Below are positions 1-6,276 of a stretch of DNA of 8,976 nucleotides, piece after piece (position 1 is the stretch's first letter; each line of letters opens with the position of its first letter). Source of the DNA: Phycisphaerae bacterium (lineage in GTDB: Bacteria > Planctomycetota > Phycisphaerae > Phycisphaerales > Phycisphaeraceae). The notes beneath the pieces were generated by a model, which saw only the letters and a program-made list of their open reading frames with translations, was not told the DNA's origin and searched no databases. The stretch lies in assembly GCA_002688155.1 (NCBI GenBank), contig NZCH01000032.1, forward strand, positions 1 to 8,976, written 5' to 3'. The position numbers and the translations under genes were made by a program.

Positions 1-795
1 GTGAAGCTGTCCGTCCTCTCCCACCAGGCCCATGATACTGCTCCCCCCGCCGTCCATATTCGTCGCATTCCAGCAACCCAGGCCGAGCATGAGGCTGCCT
101 AATTCATGCAGGTTCATGCCTTCACTGTATCGCTCCTGCCGCCCATCTACCACAACCATCCACATCGCGTTTCCACTGCGGTCCACACCGATGGCGGTCC
201 GGGGATGCACTGCGCCGCCCGCAGGGACGATAACGGCTCCCTTACTGACAATCTGCCCGAACCCGGCCATTGCCTCGACGGGGCTGTCCCCCGGGCCATC
301 GCCCAGAAACACACGCCCCTGCCCGTTGACCAGGACAGACGCGGAACCCGGCTGCCCGTGACTTCTCACCTGGCCGCCGGAAACCGCCAGTCCGTGGATA
401 TCGACCGGCTGCCCTTCAAACCACCGCCGGTTTCTTCTGCCGGTGTTGTCCGGAAAACTATCCCAGGGGTTCGTGTTGACGAAAGCGATGGTGGACCGAT
501 CGCTGGCGAGTTTGCGCGGATCGGTCAGCGCCGTCTCGGCCGGGCCGTCCCCGTCCGGATCCTCGCCAATGACAACGGCTGGTCGGATCCGCCTGTTGGT
601 AAGGTCCACGCGCAGGACGTGCGCGCGGTTCGGGCGCGGCTCTTTGAGTTCCTTGAGCTGGTATGCCAACCCAAGCGCCTTCAAGTCATGTCCGTCCCTT
701 GTGGGTGCACATCCGGCAGTGAAGAACAGGGCCCCAAATGCACAAGCCAAAATCCCAACACATCTTCTGATCATTGGCCATTTCCATTTACCCAT
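1..795 (-). CDS. Phosphodiester glycosidase (NAGPA/DUF2233-type) lipoprotein, C-terminus cut by window edge
   Basis: The visible 265 residues read without a stop to the left edge. Residues 1-29 look like a lipoprotein signal: basic start (MGKWKWPMIRR), hydrophobic stretch, then FFTAGC with Cys29 as the probable lipidated residue. The rest matches the phosphodiester glycosidase family of human N-acetylglucosamine-1-phosphodiester alpha-N-acetylglucosaminidase and bacterial exopolysaccharide-linked proteins. Visible hallmarks are HPRTAIG (197-203), VVDGRQ (215-220) with SEGM a few residues later, and the near-terminal NMDGGGSS (246-253). Only a short C-terminal piece should be missing. The likely role is hydrolysis of sugar phosphodiesters or related glycans at the cell envelope; the substrate is unknown. 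I chose the ATG at 795 because a GGAG (802-805 on the plus strand) sits six bases upstream. The in-frame ATGs at 807 and 774 lack such a site. GGG glycine and AGA arginine codons seem more frequent than in the neighbours, a weak hint of different ancestry. Confidence 0.86.
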   Translation of the reverse strand, partial: MGKWKWPMIRRCVGILACAFGALFFTAGCAPTRDGHDLKALGLAYQLKELKEPRPNRAHVLRVDLTNRRIRPAVVIGEDPDGDGPAETALTDPRKLASDRSTIAFVNTNPWDSFPDNTGRRNRRWFEGQPVDIHGLAVSGGQVRSHGQPGSASVLVNGQGRVFLGDGPGDSPVEAMAGFGQIVSKGAVIVPAGGAVHPRTAIGVDRSGNAMWMVVVDGRQERYSEGMNLHELGSLMLGLGCWNATNMDGGGSSIMGLVGEDGQLH

Positions 796-1069
796 CTGAT
801 TCTCCATCGCCGGCCCGAGACGGACCGGCCGTCGTCTCTTGTCTTGCGAACCTTCTGCATCAGCGGCGTCGCTTGTTGGCATCCGGTGCACGCGAAAGCA
901 CCTCCCGGAGCAACGATGAGCGGGACGAGTCAACGGCCAACGCGTCCCGCCGGCAATTGCGTCCATTCTCGCTGACCGTCATGTGGCCACAGCGGTAGAA
1001 TCTGGCCGCGGCATGTTCGTTACGGTCGGGTGAGCGCAGAACGTGATGCAGATTTCACGGGCTTTGCTG
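796..1069. other. Intergenic region between rpmH and the glycosidase gene
   Basis: These 274 bases hold no convincing gene. There is no rnpA, the usual gene after rpmH: the space is too short and no RNR-type RnpA signature is visible. Two local symmetries are seen: a perfect 10-base palindrome TGTGGCCACA at 982-991, and a short inverted repeat GCCGG/CCGGC just upstream of the glycosidase start. I see no good sigma70-like promoter, so how the glycosidase gene is transcribed is unclear. Confidence 0.5.
1042..1059 (-). terminator. Weak stem-loop downstream of rpmH
   Basis: Eleven bases after the rpmH stop codon, the minus strand reads CGTGA, an eight-base loop, then TCACG. This gives a perfect five-pair stem followed by only two T residues. 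The position suits a 3' end structure for rpmH, but the stem is short and there is no real U-tract, so it may not terminate transcription. Confidence 0.25.
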
Positions 1070-1216
1070 TTAATAACTGCGCACATTCACGTTGCGGCCG
1101 ACGCGGCGTTTGCGGCTGATGAGCTTTCGGCCGTCCTTGGTGCGCATGCGTGCGCGGAAGCCGAATTTGCGGGCGCGTTTCACGAGGCTGCGGCGTTTGG
1201 GGTAGTGCGTTGACAT
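1070..1216 (-). CDS. rpmH: Large ribosomal subunit protein bL34
   Basis: This 48-residue, strongly basic protein carries the unmistakable L34 core: KFGFRARMRTKDGRK at residues 17-31, then RKRRVGR at 35-41. L34 is a small protein of the 50S subunit that contacts 23S rRNA. The N-terminus departs from the common form: the usual MKRTxQPS start is replaced by MSTHYPKRRSLVKRAR, about three residues longer before the GFRARM core. The C-terminus ends VNVRSY. The ATG start has no obvious Shine-Dalgarno site. The gene lies 53 bases after the end of a hairpin that follows the upstream propeller gene, and it is followed by a glycosidase gene rather than rnpA. No dnaA is visible either, so the classic origin-linked rpmH cluster is not present in this window. 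Confidence 0.95.
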   Translation of the reverse strand: MSTHYPKRRSLVKRARKFGFRARMRTKDGRKLISRKRRVGRNVNVRSY

Positions 1217-1249
1217 GGTGGGTCAGGTTTGGGTCATGGCGGTGTGTGT

Positions 1250-1286
1250 GGGGACGAACGATCCCCACCCGGATCGACCCGGGTGG
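1250..1286. terminator. Perfect GC-rich hairpin, plus an overlapping second hairpin, between the propeller gene and rpmH
   Basis: The arms CCACCCGG (1265-1272) and CCGGGTGG (1279-1286) form a perfect eight-pair stem with a six-base loop, starting directly after the stop codon of the propeller gene (1287-1289). A second perfect stem, GGGGA (1250-1254) with TCCCC (1262-1266), overlaps it by two bases. There is no T-tract on either strand, so this is not a textbook intrinsic terminator. It could end the propeller transcript, protect its 3' end, or form part of the rpmH leader. The symmetry is seen directly; the function is inferred. Confidence 0.5.
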
Positions 1287-3920
1287 TCAGTTCCCTTGGG
1301 CCGGGACCAACACGAAGACGGACTGCACGGACGCATTGTTTTGCGCGTCGATCACACGGATCGTCACAGCGTGCGGGCCGGGCGCTAGGTCCGTGATTGT
1401 AATGTTGAACGTCTCGCGTGTCGAGTCGTAGATCAGGTCCGTCGGCAAGGCGGCCTGGAAGTCCTCTACCGAGTCGGTCGCCCACTGCACCCGCTGGATC
1501 GGTGACAGTTCGTCCTGTGCGGCGAAGGTGACGTGTACCTGGCCGTCCGGCTCGATGATCGTCTGGGGATCGAGCACCCGCGGCGGGGTATTATCGATCA
1601 CGACAGGCTCGCTGTCGCGCTGTGCGGTGCGCGCCATGTCCGGTGTGTTGTGCGCCCTGTCTGACGCGGAGACACGCACGCGGTACCGGCCATCGGGCAC
1701 CCGCTGCGTGTCCCATTCATAGTTGGTTTGGCGCAGATCGTCCTCGAGGCCCAGCCACTGGTCCTGCCCGGCGGGCTTGTACTCGAGCGTGTAGATCAGG
1801 TCGTCCTGGTTCGCGTCGGACGCCTGCCACTCGAGGTTGAGTTTCGTCATGGGCGCGGGCGGTTGGTTCACGTTGTGATCCGATGCGCCACCGCCGGAGC
1901 GCGGCTGGACCGCCTCAGGGTACTTGCCGACGATGCTGGCGATCTGTGGCTTGATGTTCGGTGTAACGTAAAAGATTTCGACGTGGCCGACCGTTGCCGT
2001 CGTCTGCCCGTCGCCGGTCAGCATCAGTTTGTACTGCAGAAACCGAGCCGGGACGGTTTCGACGGACAACTCGATCGGCGCCAGCGGATCGGTATCGCCC
2101 GGTTGCGCGACGTCGATCGGTTCGGACCACGGTGCCCAGTCGGCGTTGTCCGGGTCGTCGACATTGCCGCTGCGGGTGAGGACTTGAAGCGACGCGCCTT
2201 GCGGTACGGCGCCGGTGAGTTTGAAGGCGCCCCAAAGCGAAATCTGCGCCGCATCGAGCACAGGGCTGGTGTACGTGCCGTCGGTCGCCAGGTGCCGGTC
2301 CAACTCGACCAGCGTCGCGGGATTGGCTGTTCCCAGGAGAATCAGATCGCGCTGGTCATCGCCGTCGGCGGGAACCGGGATGACCGTCATCACCTGCTCG
2401 GGCTCCAGGTCAGTGAGAATGGTGGTTTCCTGTTTGGCAGTATCAACCTGAAATACATGGCCCTCGTTGCCCGTGGCGACAAGGAGTTTGCTCCCGTCGA
2501 TGTGAAGGCGCAGGACCATGACGGATTCGCGAAAGACCTCGGTGACAAAGCCGTCGAGTCGGATGCTGTAAATGGCGTTGCCCTGTTTGGGCACAGTTGC
2601 AGCGCCCGCGGAATCGGGCGGGGTTTTGGGTTTGGCGCCCTGTCGCACTTGTCGTTGCGATGTGTGCGGCCCGGCGCGCAGGATGCCGGACCCGCGCGCC
2701 GCGGTCAGCCGCTCGCGAATGACGTCACGCAGGCGGTCACGCTGATCGGTTGTGGGCTTGTTCGCGGCGGGCGCTTCGGGCGTGTTCGCGCCGTCGTTTG
2801 CGCCTTTGACCCCGGCCCAAGCCGTGGGCAAAGGCGGCCTGTTGGCGTCGCTTCTTCGGCTGGCGTTGTTTTCAGGTTGGGCATCAGGTGAGGGCGGGTC
2901 GGCCGGTGATCTTTGCTCGACAGGCTCGGCATCCGGCATCGGCGCGGTCGCGTCCGGTGCTTTGGCTGGCTCAGGTTGATCATCCAACGGTTTGAGCGCG
3001 GGCGGATCCAGCTGTTGCTGCTCGCCGGGTTCGGGTTGTTTGTCCGCGGGTGTCTGGGCTGTCGGGCGTCCCTTTTCCTCACTGACAGCCTCTTCGAGCC
3101 GGCCGGGCCTGGCCTGGTCCGCGTCGGCGGTGCCCGCGTAGACCACGCCGTCGTCGCCTATCGCCAGCGCGCCGATTTCCGGTTCGGCGGCGTCGTACAC
3201 CACGAACGGCGTCGGCTCGCCGGCATCATCAAACTCGATGCGGTACACAAGTCCGTCGGTGTCCGTACCCGCGAAGATGCGCCCTGCCGCGTCACGCGCC
3301 AGGCACAGCACGTTCGCTTGCTTTGCGGTCAGTACCTCGGTGACATGCGGCTCGTCGCGGCGGGTCAGGTCGACGCGCAGCACCTTACCGTCCGTGCCGG
3401 TCGCCAGGTACACGACGTCACCGTCTACAAGCACATCCCAGATGTACCGCACGTCTTCGAAAATGTGCAGGTCCTGCAAAGCAGGCCCCGCGTCGTCCTC
3501 TCGCAGCACCGCCAGCCGGCTTTGCGCGCCGCTCGCCGCGACCAGCAGTTCGCCGTCAAACACGTCAAGCGCGAACACCTGTGCACCCTCGAGCGCCAGC
3601 ACCTGTTCGATGCCGCCGTCGGTGCGCTTCATGAGTTTGGCTTCGGGTCCCGCAGCGATGTAAAGCACGCCTCCCGCGTCGCGCGCCAGGTCGTACACGA
3701 TGCGCGCTTCCTCGGGAAGATCGCCCACCGTCGTCGTGCCCGCCGCCAGGCGCACGTCACCCAGGTTGGTCACCACGGTGTTTTCAAACGTGCCGGGCTC
3801 GAAGTCGGCTTCGTTGGTGTGAATCCATGTGCCCGGGCGAATGGCCAGGGCGGTTGACACCGCAACGGCGACGACGGGGATGGCCCAAAGCATGATAGGA
3901 AAACGATTGGTGATACTCAT
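1287..3920 (-). CDS. Exported multidomain beta-propeller protein with a long Pro-rich insert and C-terminal beta-sandwich domains
   Basis: The product has 877 residues. Residues 5-26 form a Sec signal peptide or anchor (basic start, hydrophobic core, ALA before residue 27). Residues about 70-265 show repeated propeller-like strands with GG(V/L)LYIAAG, GDVVYLATGTDGKVLRV, GRIFAGTDTDGLVYRI and GVVYAGT motifs. Residues about 266-445 are low complexity, rich in Pro, Asp, Glu, Gln and Ala and probably disordered. Propeller strands resume at about 447-540 (KLLVATGNEGHVFQV). Residues about 548-652 resemble a discoidin-like or jelly-roll sandwich (WAPWSEPI, ARFLQYKLML). About 690-775 resembles a fibronectin-III-like module (DGRYRVRVSASD) and about 778-875 a bacterial Ig-like module. 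No catalytic motif is visible; binding or scaffolding in the envelope is the likely role. The ATG at 3920 has a modest AAGG about nine bases upstream. The gene follows the S55 protease gene on the same strand with a 152-base gap. Exact function is unknown. Confidence 0.85.
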   Translation of the reverse strand: MSITNRFPIMLWAIPVVAVAVSTALAIRPGTWIHTNEADFEPGTFENTVVTNLGDVRLAAGTTTVGDLPEEARIVYDLARDAGGVLYIAAGPEAKLMKRTDGGIEQVLALEGAQVFALDVFDGELLVAASGAQSRLAVLREDDAGPALQDLHIFEDVRYIWDVLVDGDVVYLATGTDGKVLRVDLTRRDEPHVTEVLTAKQANVLCLARDAAGRIFAGTDTDGLVYRIEFDDAGEPTPFVVYDAAEPEIGALAIGDDGVVYAGTADADQARPGRLEEAVSEEKGRPTAQTPADKQPEPGEQQQLDPPALKPLDDQPEPAKAPDATAPMPDAEPVEQRSPADPPSPDAQPENNASRRSDANRPPLPTAWAGVKGANDGANTPEAPAANKPTTDQRDRLRDVIRERLTAARGSGILRAGPHTSQRQVRQGAKPKTPPDSAGAATVPKQGNAIYSIRLDGFVTEVFRESVMVLRLHIDGSKLLVATGNEGHVFQVDTAKQETTILTDLEPEQVMTVIPVPADGDDQRDLILLGTANPATLVELDRHLATDGTYTSPVLDAAQISLWGAFKLTGAVPQGASLQVLTRSGNVDDPDNADWAPWSEPIDVAQPGDTDPLAPIELSVETVPARFLQYKLMLTGDGQTTATVGHVEIFYVTPNIKPQIASIVGKYPEAVQPRSGGGASDHNVNQPPAPMTKLNLEWQASDANQDDLIYTLEYKPAGQDQWLGLEDDLRQTNYEWDTQRVPDGRYRVRVSASDRAHNTPDMARTAQRDSEPVVIDNTPPRVLDPQTIIEPDGQVHVTFAAQDELSPIQRVQWATDSVEDFQAALPTDLIYDSTRETFNITITDLAPGPHAVTIRVIDAQNNASVQSVFVLVPAQGN

Positions 3921-4072
3921 GGCCGGTGCCCTTGCCTGTCGTATTCACCACGATCAAGCGTCGAGGGTGGCGAACACACGAATTTATCAATTCCGGGGTT
4001 TATATCGGTTCACTGGCCTCGCCCGCGACCCTCGCGTGGCATTACGCGTGCCACCGGCAGGAGGCTGCGCCA
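3921..4072. other. 152-base gap between the protease and propeller genes
   Basis: This gap holds no gene. On the minus strand it contains an AT-rich patch unlike its surroundings, including TATAAA and the inverted repeat GAATT-TATC-AATTC (3980-3993). That makes a separate promoter for the propeller gene plausible, though no matched -35/-10 pair is clear. The protease and propeller genes may therefore be one transcript or two. Confidence 0.35.
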
Positions 4073-6055
4073 TCACGACGCCGACGGATGCTTTTTCACC
4101 GTAATCTGAAAATGCGCTTCGCCTTGCGGCACGAAGTCCAGGTCGATTCGGTGTTCGATCAGTTCGACATACGGCTGGACGTCGGTGACGGTGGGCGTAA
4201 CAAGCACCTTTCGCCGGCTCGAGGGTAGTTGCGGCAGTTCCTGCCGTCCAACGGCCAGAGCCGGCTGGATCTTCGGGATTGCCACGTACAGCGCGTTGTC
4301 GCGCACGGACACGATATCGACGATGCGCTGGTGCAGTTCGTCGATGTTATTTGTGCGCATTCGGTGTGGTCGGGTGGTCTGACGCAGTTCGCCGTATCGG
4401 CGAGCGTCGAGGACCCACACCTCGTATTGACCCTCGGGCAGGTTTGCGGGCAGCGGCACGTTGATGTGATGGGCCCGCGTCGGTTCGCCATACCGCTGAA
4501 TGTAGGCAGTGATGTCCACGGACTGGCCCGGGCGCACTCGCACCTGATCGATGTGCGCATCAACCAGCCTCGCATCGGTGCGATGCGGTTGCACGCTCAG
4601 GTTCAGGTCCATCGATTCAAGCATTGCAATTTCGTGCGGGTTATTGATCATTGCGCTGATGGGTGGGAGCAACTCGAGGATGATGTTCGCCAGCGAACTC
4701 TGAGGCGCGAGCCTGTCGATGGGTATTTGACGATCCTCCGGGAAGCGCAGTGTGCCGGTCATATGCAGCGTGTTGTCGACCGGCAGCGCTTGAACGTCCT
4801 GAACGCAAAGCATCGCGGCGTAGACCGCGTAGATCGGCGCTAAGTCGCGGTGGTGCACGAGTTGAAAATTGTATTTGCGCTGCGGGTGATGGAGCATCTT
4901 GACACCGATTATCATCGGCGACAGTCTGTACTGCTCGACGGGCATGCCGACGACGCCGGAGAACTCGTCGCGGACGACCGTACCGCGAATTTGCACCGAG
5001 CCTGCCAGTCGGAAACTCATGAGTTGGCTTGGCACGACAAAGTGGGCGTATCCCGTCGCCATCGGCATCTCGGCGTGGCCGGCGGCGAATATTTCGTGGC
5101 CCAGCGCGAGGATCCGCCCGTCGGGCCAGACTTCGGTGACGGTGCCGGAAGCCGCCGCCTCGAGATCGCCCAGCAGCAGTGGGAGGCTCAATACACTGCC
5201 TGGTTGGAACTCGAGTTTGTCCGGGTCAATGTCCGGCGGCGGACTGCCGATGGACACGCCCGGTGCGGCCAGCGGTGTCAGTCCCCATGGTTCAAGCAGC
5301 GGCGCCAACAGTCGCGCAACATACGGTGAGCCGGCGGGGACGGGCATCATGCTCGGACTTGCAACGACGGACTCGTCGATGTCCGCCGCCGGCATGGCGT
5401 GGCGTGAACTCACGCGGCCGTAGGGCACGTGTTCGTCATTCGCGTCGGGCATCAATTGCAGGATCGACCTGGCACGCCACGTCGCATCGTCCGGTAGACG
5501 CTGGGCGTTGGCTAAATCGAGCACCGCGCGGATCAACGGCGCCGCCGATGAAGGTCCGCCATGACGCGAGGCCGCCTGCTGCTCGTTCAGTTCGTCCGGT
5601 GCCCGCCGAGCCCCGGAGCGCATTTGCTGAATCGGAGTCACACCCGCGAGGCAGCCTTTGGACCACTTGTAGCCGGTTGCGAATGCCCCGATCAGTCGGC
5701 CGTCTTTACCCAGGTCGTTGGGGTCGCCATCGTCCCAAAGGTAAATCGGTGAACCACTAAATCCCTGTACAGCGCCCGATTCGAGCATGCGCGGGTCCGT
5801 GCACGTGATCCATATCATCGCGCCGCGCGGCGGAGTGATCACAAACGACGATCGCATCACGCTGATGACTTCAACCGGAAACGGCTCGATCTTTGTCCCG
5901 GCGAAAACCGTCAGGCCGTACCCCTTCATCCCCACGCGAACGTCATCGACGGGCATGATCGGTGGCAGTTGATCGTCATCGATCGCCAGGGTGTTTTGAG
6001 CGATCAACGACAGCATCGCCGCACCGATCCACCAGGCACAACCCCGCAAACGCAT
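4073..6055 (-). CDS. Exported SpoIVB/S55-like serine protease
   Basis: The product has 660 residues. Residues 1-24 are a Sec signal peptide (MRLRG, hydrophobic core, ending NTLA). The N-terminal part carries the family opening VGMKGYGLTVFAGTKIEPF (41-59), followed by GFSGSPIY (98-105) with Ser100 as the predicted nucleophile and AGVTPIQQM (137-145). A second conserved block has ALGHEIFAAGH (317-327) with His320 as the predicted general base, then PMATGYAHFVVPSQLMSF (331-348). The region after about 480 looks like beta-rich C-terminal modules with no catalytic motif. B. subtilis SpoIVB, the S55 type member, cleaves a partner protein in intercompartment signalling. Here no sporulation genes are present, so an envelope-proteolysis or signalling role is inferred. 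The ATG at 6055 is chosen because GGGTGAT lies close upstream and the signal peptide then starts correctly. A GTG at 6118 would add 21 residues, lacks a ribosome binding site, and lies upstream of a possible promoter. Confidence 0.82.
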   Translation of the reverse strand: MRLRGCAWWIGAAMLSLIAQNTLAIDDDQLPPIMPVDDVRVGMKGYGLTVFAGTKIEPFPVEVISVMRSSFVITPPRGAMIWITCTDPRMLESGAVQGFSGSPIYLWDDGDPNDLGKDGRLIGAFATGYKWSKGCLAGVTPIQQMRSGARRAPDELNEQQAASRHGGPSSAAPLIRAVLDLANAQRLPDDATWRARSILQLMPDANDEHVPYGRVSSRHAMPAADIDESVVASPSMMPVPAGSPYVARLLAPLLEPWGLTPLAAPGVSIGSPPPDIDPDKLEFQPGSVLSLPLLLGDLEAAASGTVTEVWPDGRILALGHEIFAAGHAEMPMATGYAHFVVPSQLMSFRLAGSVQIRGTVVRDEFSGVVGMPVEQYRLSPMIIGVKMLHHPQRKYNFQLVHHRDLAPIYAVYAAMLCVQDVQALPVDNTLHMTGTLRFPEDRQIPIDRLAPQSSLANIILELLPPISAMINNPHEIAMLESMDLNLSVQPHRTDARLVDAHIDQVRVRPGQSVDITAYIQRYGEPTRAHHINVPLPANLPEGQYEVWVLDARRYGELRQTTRPHRMRTNNIDELHQRIVDIVSVRDNALYVAIPKIQPALAVGRQELPQLPSSRRKVLVTPTVTDVQPYVELIEHRIDLDFVPQGEAHFQITVKKHPSAS

Positions 6056-6083
6056 GTCAACATCACCCTGGTTCATGAAAGCA

Positions 6084-6112
6084 AGCCTAATCAGGTTGGA
6101 AAAGGTTGACAA
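6084..6112 (-). promoter_or_regulatory. Possible promoter for the S55 protease gene
   Basis: On the minus strand, TTGTCA (6112-6107) matches the -35 consensus at five of six positions. A 17-base spacer follows, then TAGGCT (6089-6084), which matches the -10 consensus at only three of six. Transcription would start near 6077, about 22 bases before the chosen ATG at 6055. The -35 element overlaps that of the divergent rnc promoter. The weak -10 keeps confidence low. Confidence 0.3.
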
Positions 6113-6134
6113 GCGCACCTTGCGTGCCGATACT
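6106..6134 (+). promoter_or_regulatory. Sigma70-like promoter for rnc
   Basis: A perfect -35 TTGACA (6106-6111) is followed by a 17-base spacer and GATACT (6129-6134), which matches the -10 consensus at four of six positions. Transcription would start near 6141. This gives rnc a leader of roughly 135 bases, unusually long for this compact region. Confidence 0.6.
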
Positions 6135-6145
6135 TTAGTACATGG

Positions 6146-6204
6146 TCGGTCGGTTCATGTTGCGGACCCTACATCGGGCCAAACCGCGCCGCGAACCGTG
6201 CCGA
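6146..6204 (+). promoter_or_regulatory. Predicted stem-loop in the rnc leader
   Basis: The arms TCGG-T-CGGTTC (6146-6156) and GAACCG-TG-CCGA (6193-6204) give ten pairs interrupted by a small internal loop. Nested inside, GG-A-CCC (6164-6169) pairs with GGGCC (6176-6180) around a six-base loop, with one bulged A. In E. coli, RNase III represses itself by cleaving a stem-loop in its own leader. A similar role here is a hypothesis from position only. Confidence 0.35.
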
Positions 6205-6267
6205 TAACGATCATTGACGCGTGCGCCGGTGTGATTGTTCGATCGCGCCGTGCCGCGGTATCGATAC

Positions 6268-6272
6268 GGTGA
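6268..6272 (+). promoter_or_regulatory. rnc: Ribosome binding site deciding the rnc start
   Basis: GGTGA lies four bases before the TTG at 6277, which corresponds to normal spacing if aligned with the full AGGAGGTGA consensus. The upstream in-frame candidates, TTG at 6235 and GTG at 6250, have no comparable site. A perfect palindrome GTATCGATAC (6258-6267) directly abuts this site and could fold near it. Confidence 0.45.
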
Positions 6273-6276
6273 CGGA

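Noticed and set aside
106..975. A 289-residue open frame on the plus strand opposite the glycosidase gene
   Set aside because: It is antisense to a gene with clear family motifs, and its translation is Pro/Arg/His-rich with no recognisable domain, as expected of a shadow frame in GC-rich DNA.
860..982. A 40-codon minus-strand open frame in the gap after rpmH
   Set aside because: It has no ribosome binding site and no recognisable motif, and is short enough to be chance.
1020..1268. An 82-residue minus-strand frame overlapping rpmH, considered as a possible overlapping rnpA
   Set aside because: Some bacteria overlap rpmH and rnpA, but this frame lacks any RnpA signature and is Pro/His/Arg-rich shadow sequence.
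1728..2891. A 387-residue plus-strand open frame opposite the propeller gene
   Set aside because: It lies wholly antisense to the propeller gene, whose signal peptide and repeated strand motifs are coherent. The antisense product shows no domain.
2913..3857. A 314-residue plus-strand open frame opposite the propeller gene
   Set aside because: Same reason: complementary-frame artefact of high GC, Arg/Gly/Val-rich and without a recognisable motif.
6142..6207. A 21-residue open frame in the rnc leader, considered as a leader peptide
   Set aside because: It begins at the predicted start site with no ribosome binding site and contains no telling codon run. The region is better explained as untranslated leader.
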